A stretch of 64,000 nt of DNA from Glandiceps talaboti (GCF_964340395.1 NC_135562.1:13597043-13661042), one strand, 5' to 3'; counted from the first letter of the stretch, positions 1 to 14,824 are shown. Made by a program: numbers and translations. Notes: generated by a model from the letters alone, not told the origin.

Positions 1-131
1 GCATATACATTAGGCCGAATTATATGTGAACGATTTATTGTCACATGCAAGCAATACAGCGACCTTCAGAATAGACTATCAAATTTAAATCATCACATGC
101 ATATTGCAGACACTTTGTTAGGTACCGTGTC

Positions 132-132
132 T

Positions 133-206
<74 letters not shown>
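132..206. repeat. (GTC)n(GTT)n microsatellite
   Basis: Trinucleotide run in intergenic DNA; it creates spurious poly-R/Q and poly-T frames. Confidence 0.95.
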
Positions 207-208
<2 letters not shown>

Positions 209-651
209 CGCGATACTGTTTTGGAGATATATCCAGCACAGTGGGAATGCGTATACCTCCCACATTATGAATATTTATATAGGAATGTTTAATAATTAAC
301 AAGAAGTCCCGTGTCGATCAATTTAACAAAATCCACATTCGAACTGTTTGTTCAGTCAGCTAGTAGCGTTGCTGTGGGTCGAGTCCTAGCGTTTATTCAA
401 GAATATCAACGGATGCGTAAAGACACTGGCACTAAACTGTAACAATTTCTGCAGCATACTGGATCAGACGAGGCCTGATCTTGAACTATAGGTAGGTTAC
501 ACATACACACAACAATTTTGCTAGCACACAGGTTAATAAGCGGCGAGATAAATTTCAATGTAGAATATAAACTATTTTTTTTAGTCAGGCTTAAGACCAC
601 CCTCACCCCCTCCTTCTAACTAAATTGGTCAAAATTGAAAAATGTTTCACT

Positions 652-862
652 ATACGATAAGTCAAATTTACCCACCTTAAGCCAACCTTTTTCCTACCTG
701 TGACCCACCAAACTACCTCTCTGTCAACGGGTAGTATGAGACGAAATGACACTTTTGACTTTTTACAGCCCCCAGGGGAGAGATCACCGGTGGGTAAATT
801 AAGTCAAAAGTGGAACTTCATCTCATACTCACCACATTTACGCAACCTCTGCTAAAGATCGA
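652..862. mobile_element. MITE-like element, copy 1
   Basis: About 200 bp, shared with 17261-17462. Both begin with AGTCAAATTTACCCACC and contain the partly inverse GGGTAAATTAAGTCAAA further in, plus shared runs CCTACCTGTGACCCACC and GAGAGATCACC. Two dispersed copies with internal inverted repeats suggest a non-autonomous DNA element. Confidence 0.6.
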
Positions 863-2091
863 TCTACTCCGGTGGGAAGACATGGTTACATATGACTTTT
901 TGTATAGTGTTTCAGCATATTCTCAGATCAGTATATATTGCTGTATGAAAATGATTTGCTACAACTAAAAGAAGACTCTTGCGATTTGTCAACGTCTTTG
1001 TACATACTAAATTATGAAATTTGAGGTATGCATGTTCAAAATAACGCCGAACTATTGCTGGAACCCATTATTTATCATAAATTCTGGCATATACATGTAC
1101 TATTCAGGGGATGTTTAACCTGCTCTTGTGATTACCAAAAGGAACATGTGTATAAAGGTTAGATGCAGTAGCTTTCAGATATAATGATCACAGATCGACA
1201 GACAGGCAGACTAGATAAAATTCGACTACTACCATTCCCACAGACAGTTAAAACCTAAACTAGAACAATTATATTTGATTAGGTGTAACACATTCGATCT
1301 CATTGACCAGTTTAGTTTGTGGAGTAGGTTAATCACATGCATCAATAATGGGCATAGTAATGGCGCTAATTACATAGCAAACTTTTGGTCACGTAATGCA
1401 ATGGTTTCATCGTCAGATAGAGACCTAACATTTCGACCTGGCCGAGAGATTTATACAATAATATACAGTTTTGACCAGGGCAAAGTTACTGTTTCGTATA
1501 TACAAAGACGACTGGTGTTTTTTGTCATTGCATATCTTGTTGATCATACGACACTTATTACGTCTCAGATCAAGTTTCTGTTTTAGATGTATACTTTTCC
1601 TTGATCAGTGCATGATGAAATTGTTGTGCATAACCAGTGTTAGAGTTATTTTGTACGGATTTATTGGACCAGGTAACATTTTCCTGACGGTGATTTCAGA
1701 TGCGAGTCTCAAACGAAAAAGCGGGTCTCAAGTGAAATAATACGGTGTTTCAAACAAAATCAGCTACATATTACATGCTTCTTTGTCATAAAGAGAGGCT
1801 TTTGATTTCTGAATACACGAAAAAAAGGATTCAAAGTGATGTACTTGCTGCTTGACGTTGCCTTGCGTCAATTGCAATAAGTAAAGTGCATACATGAAAT
1901 GTGTCACCTGTTTCAAGTTATGATCAAATGTACACGTTTTGTCCTCTTAGGTCACTTGATGCAAATCGAAATGTCGACGTTAGTTGAAGAAATCAATTCT
2001 AGCCTAACTATATCACGTCATGACCCATTAATCTGAGGTGGGTGACAAGTAATTCAAGTATAGTCATCAGAACTGTTGAGATAAGGAGACA

Positions 2092-2400
2092 CATTGTCAT
2101 TGCCAGTACGCATGTAAATAGAATGGTTGGCGAAAATCAATATTGTGGCATTTTATTTTGTCCCCTTTATTGACTATCTGTTTTTATCTAAACATGATAT
2201 TGACAAGAATAAGTAAAACATTATTCTTACAAGATTTATGATAAACCCTCATTGTCAAAGCCAGTACGCATATAAATAGAATGGTTGGCGAAAATCAATA
2301 TTGTGGCATTTTATTTTGTCCCCTTTATATTGACTAACTTAACATGGATATTGATCTCATTGATATAACAATAAAGCATTAATCATACAAGGTTTATGAT
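2092..2400. repeat. Direct duplication, period about 158 bp
   Basis: The run GCCAGTACGCAT and the following AATGGTTGGCGAAAATCAAT recur 158 bp apart (2100 and 2258), continuing into the same TTTTGTCCCCTTTA stretch. The two copies differ at few positions near their starts. Confidence 0.75.
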
Positions 2401-2435
2401 GAACCCTCAGTATTAACATTGTTAAAACGCAAATC

Positions 2436-2461
2436 CGATTTATTTATTTAATTATTTATTT

Positions 2462-2511
<50 letters not shown>

Positions 2512-2512
2512 T
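2436..2512. repeat. (TTTA)n microsatellite
   Basis: TTTA/ATTTA tetranucleotide run, slightly interrupted on its left side. Confidence 0.9.
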
Positions 2513-3507
2513 ATATTTTTAAAAAACTTTGTTTCAAGAGGGTTAAAAATCATACAGATAACCTGGTTAGCTAAAAGCTAGTCTTCCAAAGGGCCCTGTA
2601 ACTTTTTTCCTTTACATTAGTATCGTATATTGGTATTAGGGAATAATATAATAGTAATATAACAATATAACTTTATTTCCATTTGCCTAAAATGCATTGT
2701 AAATTGGCTTTCCACTTGCACTCGTAAAGAGGTAGATCAAATTGAAAACTAAAGATTGGAAAAAAATCAATGAAGCGTAGCACAGAAAATTCAAGTGAAA
2801 AGTAAAAGCAAAAGATAAAATTGATGTAACACATCAAACGATTCAAAACACACATGATGCTAAAAAGATACAATGTTTGAGACAAACATAACACTAAAAC
2901 AAGTGGTAAAATATCCTAGGACTGGTGTAAAATGCGGATCGCAGATGGATAACAGCTCTCCCTAAAACGTTTTGATTTTGTACAATCACCTGTTGTTAAT
3001 TTAAAAACGCCCACTTAAAGTACAAAGGTAATGGCATTGGACAGTGTGCGCAACGGTTGAAATAACTCCAGTGAGAAATAGTCTATGCAAGCGCGGGCAA
3101 TTTCACTACGTGGACAATAGTCTATTTAAAGAATGTCATGTCATTCGATTCTAACGAATGACAGCTTGTGTAAGAACGAATCGAATCACATGATCGACCG
3201 CTGCACATCTATTCTGTGCATGTTTTTCTGTGTTGCGTGCTTTAGGTGACAAAGTCAGTTTAAAACACAAGCTAAATATTTGCAGAAATTTGGAATAAAT
3301 ATAATTACAAATGGGTTGTGGGGACACTTGAGCTCCTAAAAACAATACCTTGTCTATTCTATGGTTAGCTGCATTTACAGATTAGAAATGAACCATGAAA
3401 GGGAAAACCTTTTTATCGATGACGAATGGTGATGAACAATCACAATGAGTGGACATGTGAAGGATTAGATGAATGATTGCCTGGGAAATATAAACAAATT
3501 AATACTC

Positions 3508-3576
3508 GGGCTGGCACTCTTTACTCAAAAGTTGATGATGCCCAAGCCGATGGCATTTGGTAAAGAGTGCCAACCC
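3508..3576. repeat. Perfect-stem hairpin
   Basis: GGGCTGGCACTCTTTAC at 3508-3524 pairs with GTAAAGAGTGCCAACCC at 3560-3576 (16 of 17). The loop contains a further short TGCC/GGCA pairing. Confidence 0.7.
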
Positions 3577-4153
3577 TTTTGGCAGGCACTAAATTATGAT
3601 ATTGCCCTCGCTGGCATGTGTTATTATTTAGCTAACATGCGTCACATTCTGTGCCTTATGCAATTTGTATATTATATATTCCATAATTTGAAAACGTTGT
3701 TCTAAATTGGCGCATTGTGTTAATATTGTATCCTACCAGTGGTGCAATAATTGGATATTGCCTTATACCAGTGTAACATCTGGATATTGCATCGTATCAG
3801 AGCAATTATATTACGTAATGTCAATGCAATCGTCTAAATAATGTACCCGTGAGTGAAACACAAGGGTTTAAACACGTGAAGTTTCAACACGTGTACACTT
3901 CCTATCAATGCATCTTAAAACACAGATGAATATAATAGTAAACAAATCGAACACAAAATGCCTATGCAGCTGAAGTTTTCAACAAGAGTGCATGTGCCTA
4001 ACGCCGAATTAGTGTTCATAACGTTAAAAGTGGTGTCCAAGTCAGCTCTTGCACATCTGGTGGTAGAACAATAACTTCAAGCGTTTAGTATATGTTATAT
4101 GTTTGGCATGGAATTGAACTATTTATCAATATTCTTGTACAATGCAGACGAGG

Positions 4154-5252
4154 ATGTGTGGTATCTGGGCAGTATTTGGATATGGAGGCCACTTGCCTGG
4201 TTGTGTTACAAATGCAAACAAAATTGCAAGCCGTGGAGCGGATGCTTTCCGCATTCAAAATCTCCAGTCAGTAAGGAATTGCTGTATCGTGTATTTTCAG
4301 AATGCTATTCTTGAAACTAAGAGGAGAATGCAGCCACTCCAAAGTAAAGAAGGTCCAAGTGTGTGGTTATGTTATGATGGGAAAATCTACAATACCCTAA
4401 AGGTAAGAATATTGACATTACAATTTTAGCTCTAATATTATCATCCCTTTTCCATCCCTTCTTATAATTGGCGACAGAGTGAAATAGGGAAATAAAATAC
4501 AACTACTGAAAGACAATTCCAATTGCTGGCAAATATATGTTTATTTCATATACACATGTTCGAAGTTGATGATAGTATACTTTACTGCTTGACCTCAAGA
4601 TTGCAATCATTTACTTGTTACCATCTCGAACTTTGCAATCTGCAGCTGTATACTAGAGAGAAAAAAATCTAAAGGCTTTCGGCCCTTACAAAAGGCATTC
4701 AGTTTACACCTGATTTGGTGTTATGATGAGAAATGTAGAATTAAGTATGAGCACCCTTATTTAATTTTGTATTATTTTGTGATTTTGGTACCCCCCCCCC
4801 CCTTCAAATTCAACCAGTTTCAAACATATCAGTCAAATTGATGCTGAGAACCATTATACTACCCCGTCCAATATGTGTCTTTCGATGGTAACTGCTGTAC
4901 AACACCTTGTATAGCTACATTGACCGACCTTCAATGACTGTGTTTTCAGATTCAAGAAAAGAATGGTTTCAAGACGTCAACCGGAAGTGACGGTGACTGT
5001 TTCCTAGACTTATATGCAAAATATGGTATGGAGAGGGCGCTGTCCTTTCTTGATGGGGTGTATGCATTGATATTGATTGACGAATTGAAGAACAAGGTTA
5101 GATTACATTAGTGTTTTAATTTATGTTCGACAAAATAATGTATCAATATGTCAATCAATCAATTGATTGATCGATTTACAGACAGTGACTGAGTTAGTTA
5201 GTCAGTTAGATGGCTAGGCTGTCTTTTTGTTGGTCTAGTCAGAGTTGGTTGG

Positions 5253-5332
<80 letters not shown>

Positions 5333-6689
5333 CTGATCGATCGACCAGTGAGTCTGTGTCAGGCAGCCAACCTGTATGTATGTATGTATGTATGTATGTA
5401 TGTATGTATGTATGTATGTATGTATGTATGTATGTATGTATGTATGTATGTATGCGTGTATGTATGTATGTATGTATGCGTGTGTGTATGCTTGTATGTA
5501 TGTATGTATGTATGTATGTATGTATGTATGTATGTATGCATGTATGTATGTATGCATGCATGCATGCATGCATGCATGCATGCATGTATGTATGTATGTA
5601 TGTATGTATGTATGTATGTATGTATGTATGTATCGGGTATGTATGTATGTATGTATGTATGTATGTATGTATGTATGTATGTATGTATGTATGTATGTAT
5701 GTATGTATGTGAGCCTGATTGCCGGCCTGTCTCTTTCTGCGAGCCAGTCTGCCTGCTTGCATGTATGTCTGTCTGTCTTGTCTTTCCGTCTACCCTTATA
5801 TTGTTTTGTTACAATATAGATACATGTCTTCCGTTAGGTTTTCCTTGGACGCGATGTGTATGGTGTGAGACCATTATTTACAAACTTACGCAGTAATGGA
5901 ACCCTAGCCGTATCCTCAGAAGCTAAAGGTAACATAAATTTATCGTAGGTATAAGCATTTTACACCATGTTTCAAGCGCTAATGTTTACTATTATTACCC
6001 TGACACAGACGTATAGTGACAAAACAGCCCTTTATACCCCATTGTAGCCATTAAGATTACAAGCTTTTAAAGCTTTCATATTGCCACCACTAAATTATCA
6101 GGTCCCAAATTATACACCTGGGTTTGTTAGGGCACACTCGGTGTTCAATTCTTGCCCAAGGACTTTTAGAGTCATACATCAGAAACACATGTCAGTGGTC
6201 AGACTCGAACATGCAACTTGTGCAGATTCAAAGCCGGTCATACAAACCGCCATTAAATGCCATTCCACCAAACTACATACATATAGACATTCACATGATT
6301 TATTATTTAATACAGGGCTGATTGGCTATGTAAATAATGAGGATAAGGATATAATACCTTTCCCACCTGGACATTATGACGAGTATGACATCACAACCGA
6401 CGGTACCGTTTCCTTGGTGACAAGAACTCAGTTCCATACAGTCGGTATGGACCCAGGCTGGCTTGTGTTAGGGGGATATGATGCACTGCTTGGTGAGTCA
6501 ATTTGAACAGAGAAGAAATGTACATAAAATGACTAGTGTAGTCACAAAATACGCATATTCCGGTTATCAGATAAACTAAATAATGTTTAGTTTGGGCACT
6601 AGTGGCGCTGTCGAGGAGCACCCTTTAGACCGAATGGCCACGATGGAATATGTTATATATTAATCCTTGAAGGACCTGTTTTCTTGTAA

Positions 6690-6741
<52 letters not shown>

Positions 6742-7773
6742 TTACACCCTACACAAATGTAAAAAGAAAAAACCTACAAAATATGTTCGTACAATAACGA
6801 TAAATTGCCATCCTCAGTCTCATTATTTTTCGACCTCATAAGCTACTGGCAATTTTTACGACCTTAATTAGCATTGAAAGGGTAACCATTTACATCTTTT
6901 TGAGAAATAAAAAGATTGTCGCATTTCATCATGTGCAAACTAAATGCGCACACAAAATATGCGTACTTATCCTTATCCTTATGTGACACTGTTTGAATTA
7001 TATCTATACAGGAAATGACATCAAATCTAACATCAGAACATTGTTGATTGAGTCTGTGAAGAAAAGAATGGTATCCAATCGTAGAATCGGCTGTCTCATA
7101 TCCGGTATGTTGTTCCATATTGGGAAGGGATGGGAGGAGAAATGAGGGATTATCCCCAATTTCCCTTTTCCTGTCTAATCAGCTATTACATGTGGAATAA
7201 GATCTCAAAAACCTTTGATGTTACTTTCTTGAAGAAAATTCTAACCCTATCCCACTTAAAATCAAATAAGCTCTAAAACAAGATTGTGAAGCCCCTATGT
7301 GATTGGTTTGTAAACATAATGTCATCACTACAGAATTTCACATAATCCTGTGCAGGAAATATGGTGAACACATTTCGAGGTTTCTTTATAATATTTCAAG
7401 TTTAATACGTTACTGGTGTGCTATATAACTTCGTCAACCAAAACCATGGAAGTTGATATCAGTAATCAATGCAAGCAGAAATAAGTCTGATCAGACTTTT
7501 TGTTGCTTGTTTGCCCGTAAGAGATGAACGTGATTAAATGTTAGTCTGTAAAATAGCATATTCTCCTTTGTGTAGGTGGGGTGGATTCAAGTCTTGTGTG
7601 TGCAATTGTTGTACGGTTGGCAAAGGAACGAGGTATCAATTATCCGATACAAACGTTCACTGTAGGAATGGAGGGCAGCACTGATCTAAACGCTGCAAGG
7701 CAGGTAAGATGATAACTTTTGTAGACAGTAAAATACACTATGTTGTTCTGCCTTCATCAATCGTCTGATTGTT

Positions 7774-7830
<57 letters not shown>

Positions 7831-10800
7831 CGTAAAATAGAATATTGGCTGTGAAAAGCTTAAAGGTAAGCTTATAGTTTGTTGGTGTTGTTGTTGTTGT
7901 CGTTGTTGTTGCTTCTGCTGTTTTGGAATTATTAATTACCAAAAGATGATAACTTACATTAGTATGAGTTGTCTGAGTGTTCGCTGTATGCAGACGACTC
8001 ATAGTTTATGATCTAGACTGTTTTAGAATGACCTTAATAATGTTTCTGAGTGGTCCAAACTGTAGCACTTCAAACTTAATTTCAAGAAATGTAATGTGAT
8101 TACTTTCAGTAGGAAGAAGACTGTCATCTCTCATAAATATACGATTAACGGCATCAAAATCGATCGTGTAAACCAAGTCAAAGATCTTGGCCTTGCCCTC
8201 TAATCAAATTTAAGCTGGCAGTTACATATTCAGGACATCGTCAACAATGCTTACAAGCTAGTTGGTTTGACAAAGCGTGCCTGCAAGTATTTCCATAACT
8301 TTTACAATTCTTGTATCATTAATTTATATAAATCGCTTGTATGGAGTCAACTGGAGTATTGTACACAAGCTTGGTCACCCCATCAGAAGTATTTCACTAA
8401 AATTAAAAGAGTCCACCATAAATTTCTCAACTACCTTTAATTTGGAAATTTAAAATCGTCCCACGGTAAAGGGATAGGCCTCGATTACAGTAATCTTTGC
8501 CAGTATTTCAATATCCAAAGCCTTCCATCTCATAGGATGCTGTCTTTTTTATATAAATGTTTAAATGACTCTTTAACTCAATGTATATTGTTGCTAATGT
8601 TTCGTTTCATGTGCCCTCCACGAATCTCCGTTCCAACTACACTTTCTACTCAAAGGAAAAACTCGTTTTTACTTTGGACCTTCAGTTTTATCAATACTTG
8701 CAAAACGATGGTATATTTTCCAGTCTCAGTAATTTTAGAAAAACTGCCTTAAACCAATTTAGTTAATTTGTGAATTTAATAGTAGTTTCAGTACTTTTAT
8801 CTTCTTCTTTTTTATTTGTATTTTTGTTTGTTTTGTAAATATTGAATGCACTTTAGTCTTTTCCAATTTCTGAATGTATGTAAATGGGGTAATCCTGTAG
8901 ACATCTCAAGTAAATAAATAAAATACTAAATACATATGCTAGCCGGAATTTATAATTGATATATTTGGTGTTCTTTTCAAAACGCTGAGTTATTTATGCT
9001 GAAAGAATGTATCTTGGATTTTAACTTATTTTTACATACTTAGCTGAAAACATTGTTTTTGGAAACTAATCAGCATGAGAATGGATCGGAATCACTTTTA
9101 GTCATCATTAAGGTACATTAAACTAATTAGACGTAAGCCAATGTATGACTTATTTTAGTTATCCTCCCCCGCTAAAATCTTTTGAAGCCGGAGTGTTATA
9201 GCTAAAATGATATGAAGGCTTGGTGTTTCATTCATGGGACATTACGTTTTTGACACAAAGATAAACAGATGTCAACTCTAGACTAACAATAACAGAGACA
9301 CAACAAACGTAACTTGATCCTTAGTCCAATCACAGTGAAAACTGATAAGCATTGCTATTCTTTCACAGTGCAGTAACAACAGGCTTTCAATGAAACCTTA
9401 CACAAATGGACTTGATGATTTTAATGGTTGCAATTGTTTATTTTCTAACTGATAATCAACATTTCAACTTTACTATTCTACATTTCCACTGTATGTAATT
9501 GTTTCTTTGTATTAAAATTGTATGAGGGTGTGTATCAAATGTCATGTTACATGACAGAAACACCAAGCCTACATAATTTTAGCTACACAAATTGTCTTTC
9601 CGCTAAATGTTTTGAGCGCCAAAATCAATACATTCACAATATGTAATCTTTTCAGGTGGCAGACTATCTCGGTACTGAACACCATGAAATTGTCTACACC
9701 GAAAAAGAAGGCTTAGATATCATTGATGACGCTGTATATTTAGCGGAGAGTTATGACGTCATGACAATAAGGGGCAGTATCCGTGAGTATATATCAATAT
9801 ACTATGTCAAACAATATATTTTTGAAGAATTAAGATGTAACAGTGCATTCAGCTGCTAACAGTATGTCATCAGCTACAAATTATTTCTGACGTGTGTTGG
9901 CTATGTCAGAAGTAGTAGGATGACGTCTATTTTAAGGAGACATATGGTTTGAATTATTATACACTTATCATCTGGCTATGAGGGCACTGCAAAGGCTGTT
10001 ATGCAGCAATTACATATCGAGGCTGAAATCCAAGTGAATTAGTCGCAACATAACTAGAACAAGGGGTAAAATGACGTCCACTAGTTCCCGAATAAAGCCA
10101 GGCAAGAATTTGTTTTTATATCACATCACATTATCGGGCACATATTCCTTTCATGGTCAAAGCAAATCACTGTTAGCACTCCCTTGCTGAATGAATAGTG
10201 CCCTAGAGGAAATATATGAATGCTGCGTATGTAAATAGAGGTTACTGTGGGTCACTAGTCCATACCACATGATACGATCTAAGCCAATCACTGAAGGCTG
10301 TATGATTCTACGGTTTCAAATAATATAATTTAAGTTTTGTTGCAGTCCTGTTAAATATAATTCTCAAATACAACAGTTGAAGTATAACGTTTGCACCAGA
10401 CATACTGTGTCAATTGTTGTGATTTGACTTTGCTGTATAATGAACTTGACACAATGCAATGTGTTTTAGTGGCCTATATGATGACACTGGCCTTGATACT
10501 GATATATATTTTGGTGAGTTCCCATGGTGACAAGAACACCATGATACAATTAAAGGGAAACAATAAACAAAAAAATAAAGGTATTTTGTTAAGTTTTAGT
10601 TATGGACAGTCATTTCATGATTTCATGTCACATAAATATCGCACGATAGCCAAGAAACACCAACTTGGAGCTTGCTTCACATTCATTGTTCTACTCTGTG
10701 ACTGTCTTAGCAATGATCCAGTGTTGCCATATGGGAATCAACATACATACATATGTATTAGGTGAACAACGGAGAAGTTTACTATTTATTAAGTTTAGAT

Positions 10801-13800
10801 AACTGTAGTCTCGGTTACCCACTGCAGTCTTTTGCCGTTGAGGGCAGAAGCCCCAAGCAGCGTCTGAGAAAATGCAATGTCGCCGCTTGTAACAAGATGG
10901 CTGCACAGAGAGCCAAGAGTATTTTGATTTATTTCTTGATGAAGATGTTTTTTCAAAACGTTTAAACTGTGATTTATGTTGAATATATTCAGAGTTGTTG
11001 AAAATGAAAATGCAAAAGCATTTTTTCCCAAGCAGTGACTGTCCTGCATCTCGTCAGCGGCGATATTGCTCCTTACAATAGGCGCCATTGTATTTTCCCT
11101 GACTCTGCTGGGGGGGGGGGGGGTGTGGTTATGCCCTCAACGGCAAGAGACCGAGTAACCGAGACTAAAATAACTTGCTCATCTAATACATACGCATGTA
11201 TGTTTGTTTGTCTTTTATTTTTTGAGTGCCGGGAATAGCTCATCAACAAACGATTTCCTGACATGACAAACATATTAAACACTATAACACATTTCTACAG
11301 TATTTCTTTTAACACCCATGAGGTTACTTTGGACTATTGATAGAATAATGTGAAGCAAGTTCTAATTTGGTGTTATCATGGCAATCGCGCGATTTTCGTG
11401 TGGTAGAACTCATGAAATGACTCTCCAGAATACAAAGTTTATGACAATGATTTTATTCCCTTGAGTAGCGCCCCCTTTAAAACACTCAGTTATCACATCA
11501 TGTTTGGTAAATTTATGAGACCCTTCTGACGAATCCTCCGCCGGGGGATAAACGGATGTATGTTCCGTTATTGGAATAAAGAAAGACTTGATTTTGTATA
11601 AGTGCAAATAATAATTCTGCATGCTAAAAGCACCGTGTTGTATGATTCTTCTTTACAGCCATGCAGCTACAGTGCAAGTATATACGCGAAAATACTGATT
11701 CTGCCGTGTTATTCTGTGGTGAAGGCGCGGATGAGGTATTTCAAGGGTATGAACAGTATTTATCAACATCATCACCTGAAGAAGCTGATCAACTCAGTCG
11801 ACGTTTACTGAAAGATGCACACTATTATGACGTTGTCAGAGTTGACAGGGCTGCTTCTGCTAATGGGTAAGTTAATAAGAAACAAGAGCAGACGGACTCC
11901 AACATGTCCTTATTTTAAAAAGCAATCACCATGGTAGGGGCCACATGGACACCCACATCCTCCTACTAGCCATCATGGTGTCTCTCTATTTACTGTGTCG
12001 ATGTATATAGGTTAGAACCTAATATGATATTTCTCATTGTGAAGTTCACATCTCATCTACTGTAGAGAAATAATATCTTAATTATATGGACCTTGAAGTC
12101 TGTTGTCACTGTTTCTTTAAAGGGGTACGCCACTCCAGGCAATAAAGACATTTATGTAAACGTTTGATTGTTGAGAGTCATTTATGATTTTACATCCAGA
12201 GCCGTAGCCTGACCAAATTGCCAAATTGCCAAGGGGGGCAGAACTTTTAGAAAAGTGCTAATTTACATAAATTTGCATGCGATTTACATAATATATATTT
12301 TAGCATACGCAATTAAATATCATATGTAAGGTCAGAAAAAATAAAAAATACTGGTCAACGGGTAACCTAACCCATCACATTGGGTAAGTAGGTCGATTTC
12401 ATTTTTTTCACAATGCTTGACAAGGATAAAACAAACCATATATAATGATAGCAAAATATTTCAGGTCGAGTTTAGATAGAACTTATTCAGTCATCTTGAT
12501 ACCATTTAATGCAATTTGTCTGCATAGCTACAGTTAGGAATGTACACAATTTACGGTTAATAAACAAATGGTGTAGTTCCTCTCAATCTCTCTTCTAAAA
12601 AAAATGTTAAGCCCCACCAATTGAAACTCAAGTATTATTTTAGCCACCCCTTCTGTCACCTACACTACAGTGGAGATATAAAATCATATGGTACAATGAT
12701 GCATTGGAAGGAGACAACTCCAAAGGTGAAAAAAAATGAAAATAAGACAGTGTAGGAGGCCATTTAGAAACATAAAATATCAAACCATAGACATAATGAA
12801 ATACCAGAATTGAAACAGTTATGCTATGCATTACATATTATTTGGAAGTGTATTTTGTTGTGGCAAAGCTGAAAGATATTATGCGGATGTGCACATAGTA
12901 AATTACTTCTCCTGAAGTTTAATTTGGTACCAAAAAATCCCGAATAAAGAGCAAAACATTTCAAGACTTTCAGGCTTTTGATGGCCCAATGGTCGTAAAT
13001 TAACTATTGTTCAATTCTTTTTAGTGCACATTGGATATTTAATCTCAATTCATGCTTGTATGCAACATCAGAGCCAAGTAAACCACTGTATAAGATATTA
13101 TATTATTTGGAATAGACTCAAATATATATTATTACGTGTACTATTCAGAAAATATAAAGAAATATCCTTAATTTAAAAAAAAAAGAAATGCGAAGCCCGC
13201 ATGAGGATATATTGTCCATCACCAGAAAAAAAATATATGGGTAGGTTGAACAGCTTTTTCATTTTTTTCTGGCCTAATGTCGAAAAGATGTCACATTCAA
13301 AGTAAAAAAATGGATGGTGCTTTCTCAAATAAGTAACACAACAAAATAATCATTTTCTTTACCCAACTCCAAAAACTGTGGCCTCGTTTATGTCGGAACC
13401 CAAGGTGAACTCAGTGAATTCTCCTTGCCATTATCATTATCATTATAATGGAAATTGAAGTTTGGATTTTGATGTCGAAGGTACAGCTCTGTTTACAAAT
13501 TCAAATTCCATAGCAAATTGTCGCTTCAAAATGAATTGCGGAATAACGCTAGTATCAGTGTGCAATGAGATAATTATATCAAACAACATTTTAACCAAAG
13601 TCAACGTCGAACACAATTATTGAAAGAAATATCTTCAAATAGTGGATCTTAAACTGCGTACCTAGTTTAATAGTTTTTCAGGGCCACCATATATTCCGAA
13701 AAAGAGATCTACCGTTTTATCAGCATGAAATGTTTTAATAATAATATAAGGAACAAGATGTAAATGAGACCTAGACCGCATCTTCAGAGTCACTGCATGC

Positions 13801-14719
13801 AGAATAGCAGGCGACCTCACGTTGAATGACTTTTTCCGTCTTTTTTTGAGACTTTCAAGACTCGTGGAAAATGCACAGTGCATGTGCGCACTTCTTTTGT
13901 ACATTCCCGCACAAAGAATTTTTAATTTGGACACATATTCAAAGTTAAGCCAGCGTACAATAGCGATATAAGATACATATTAGCCCAATATGATTAAAAT
14001 CCGATGTAGATGTCGGCTAATCGTTCATTGATATTTTACCTTCGTTATTTTGCCTTGTTTACATTTTTCCTCTAGAGGAGGCGATCAGGCTAGAAATGTA
14101 AACAAGGCAAAATAACGAAGGTAAAATATCAATTAACGATTAGCCGACATCTACATTGGATTTTAATCAGATTGATATTAGCCAGGAGTCAGTGTACAGT
14201 CACTTTAGTGAACTATCTATTTAAATCGCGCATGCTAGGAATCGTCACGTAAATACCGATTTTAATAGCATCGCTATGTATTCAAAAAGCAGCTTTTTTC
14301 TTTCTTTTTTCAAAAATCTCAGGGGAAGGGTCAGCTGCCCCCCCCCCCCCCCCTTGCCCCCGCAGGCTACAGTACTGAATGTTCATGGAAATGTTTCTGT
14401 TTATCCACACAGACTTGAAATACGATTACCTTTCTTGGATCACCAGCTGTCTGCATACTATCTCTCTGTACCTGCTGAGATCAGATACATCAAAAGTGAT
14501 TCCCTTGAGAAGAACCTTCTAAGGGATGCATTCGATGGATCTGGATGTCTTCCAAGGGAGATTTTATATCGCCCAAAAAAGAGTTTTTCCGTGGGAGTGT
14601 CTTCTAGTAAACAATCGTGGGCATCGATGATACAGGATCATATCGAGACTCTGGTGAGTGGTGGAATGTGTTATTAGTATGTATGTATGTATGTATGCCT
14701 GCCTGCCTGCCTGCCTGCC

Positions 14720-14778
<59 letters not shown>

Positions 14779-14785
14779 GTGAGTA

Positions 14786-14824
<39 letters not shown>

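Larger units (their letters stand above)
1..4153. other. Intergenic, no gene recognised
   Basis: Short frames only, none with recognisable domains or codon pattern. It contains the microsatellites, MITE, duplication and hairpin listed. Any 5' non-coding exon of the asparagine synthetase-like gene would lie here. Confidence 0.6.

Noticed and set aside
41-265. Poly-Q/poly-R frame
   Set aside because: GTC/GTT trinucleotide run with no flanking coding signal.
4142-4153. Upstream ATG adding MQTR to the asparagine synthetase-like protein
   Set aside because: It would bury the catalytic Cys, which must follow the removed initiator Met.
5210-5896. Long plus- and minus-strand frames of repeated YVCM, HTYI and NQSI
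   Set aside because: Pure translations of TCAA and TATG microsatellites within intron 2, open in several frames at once.
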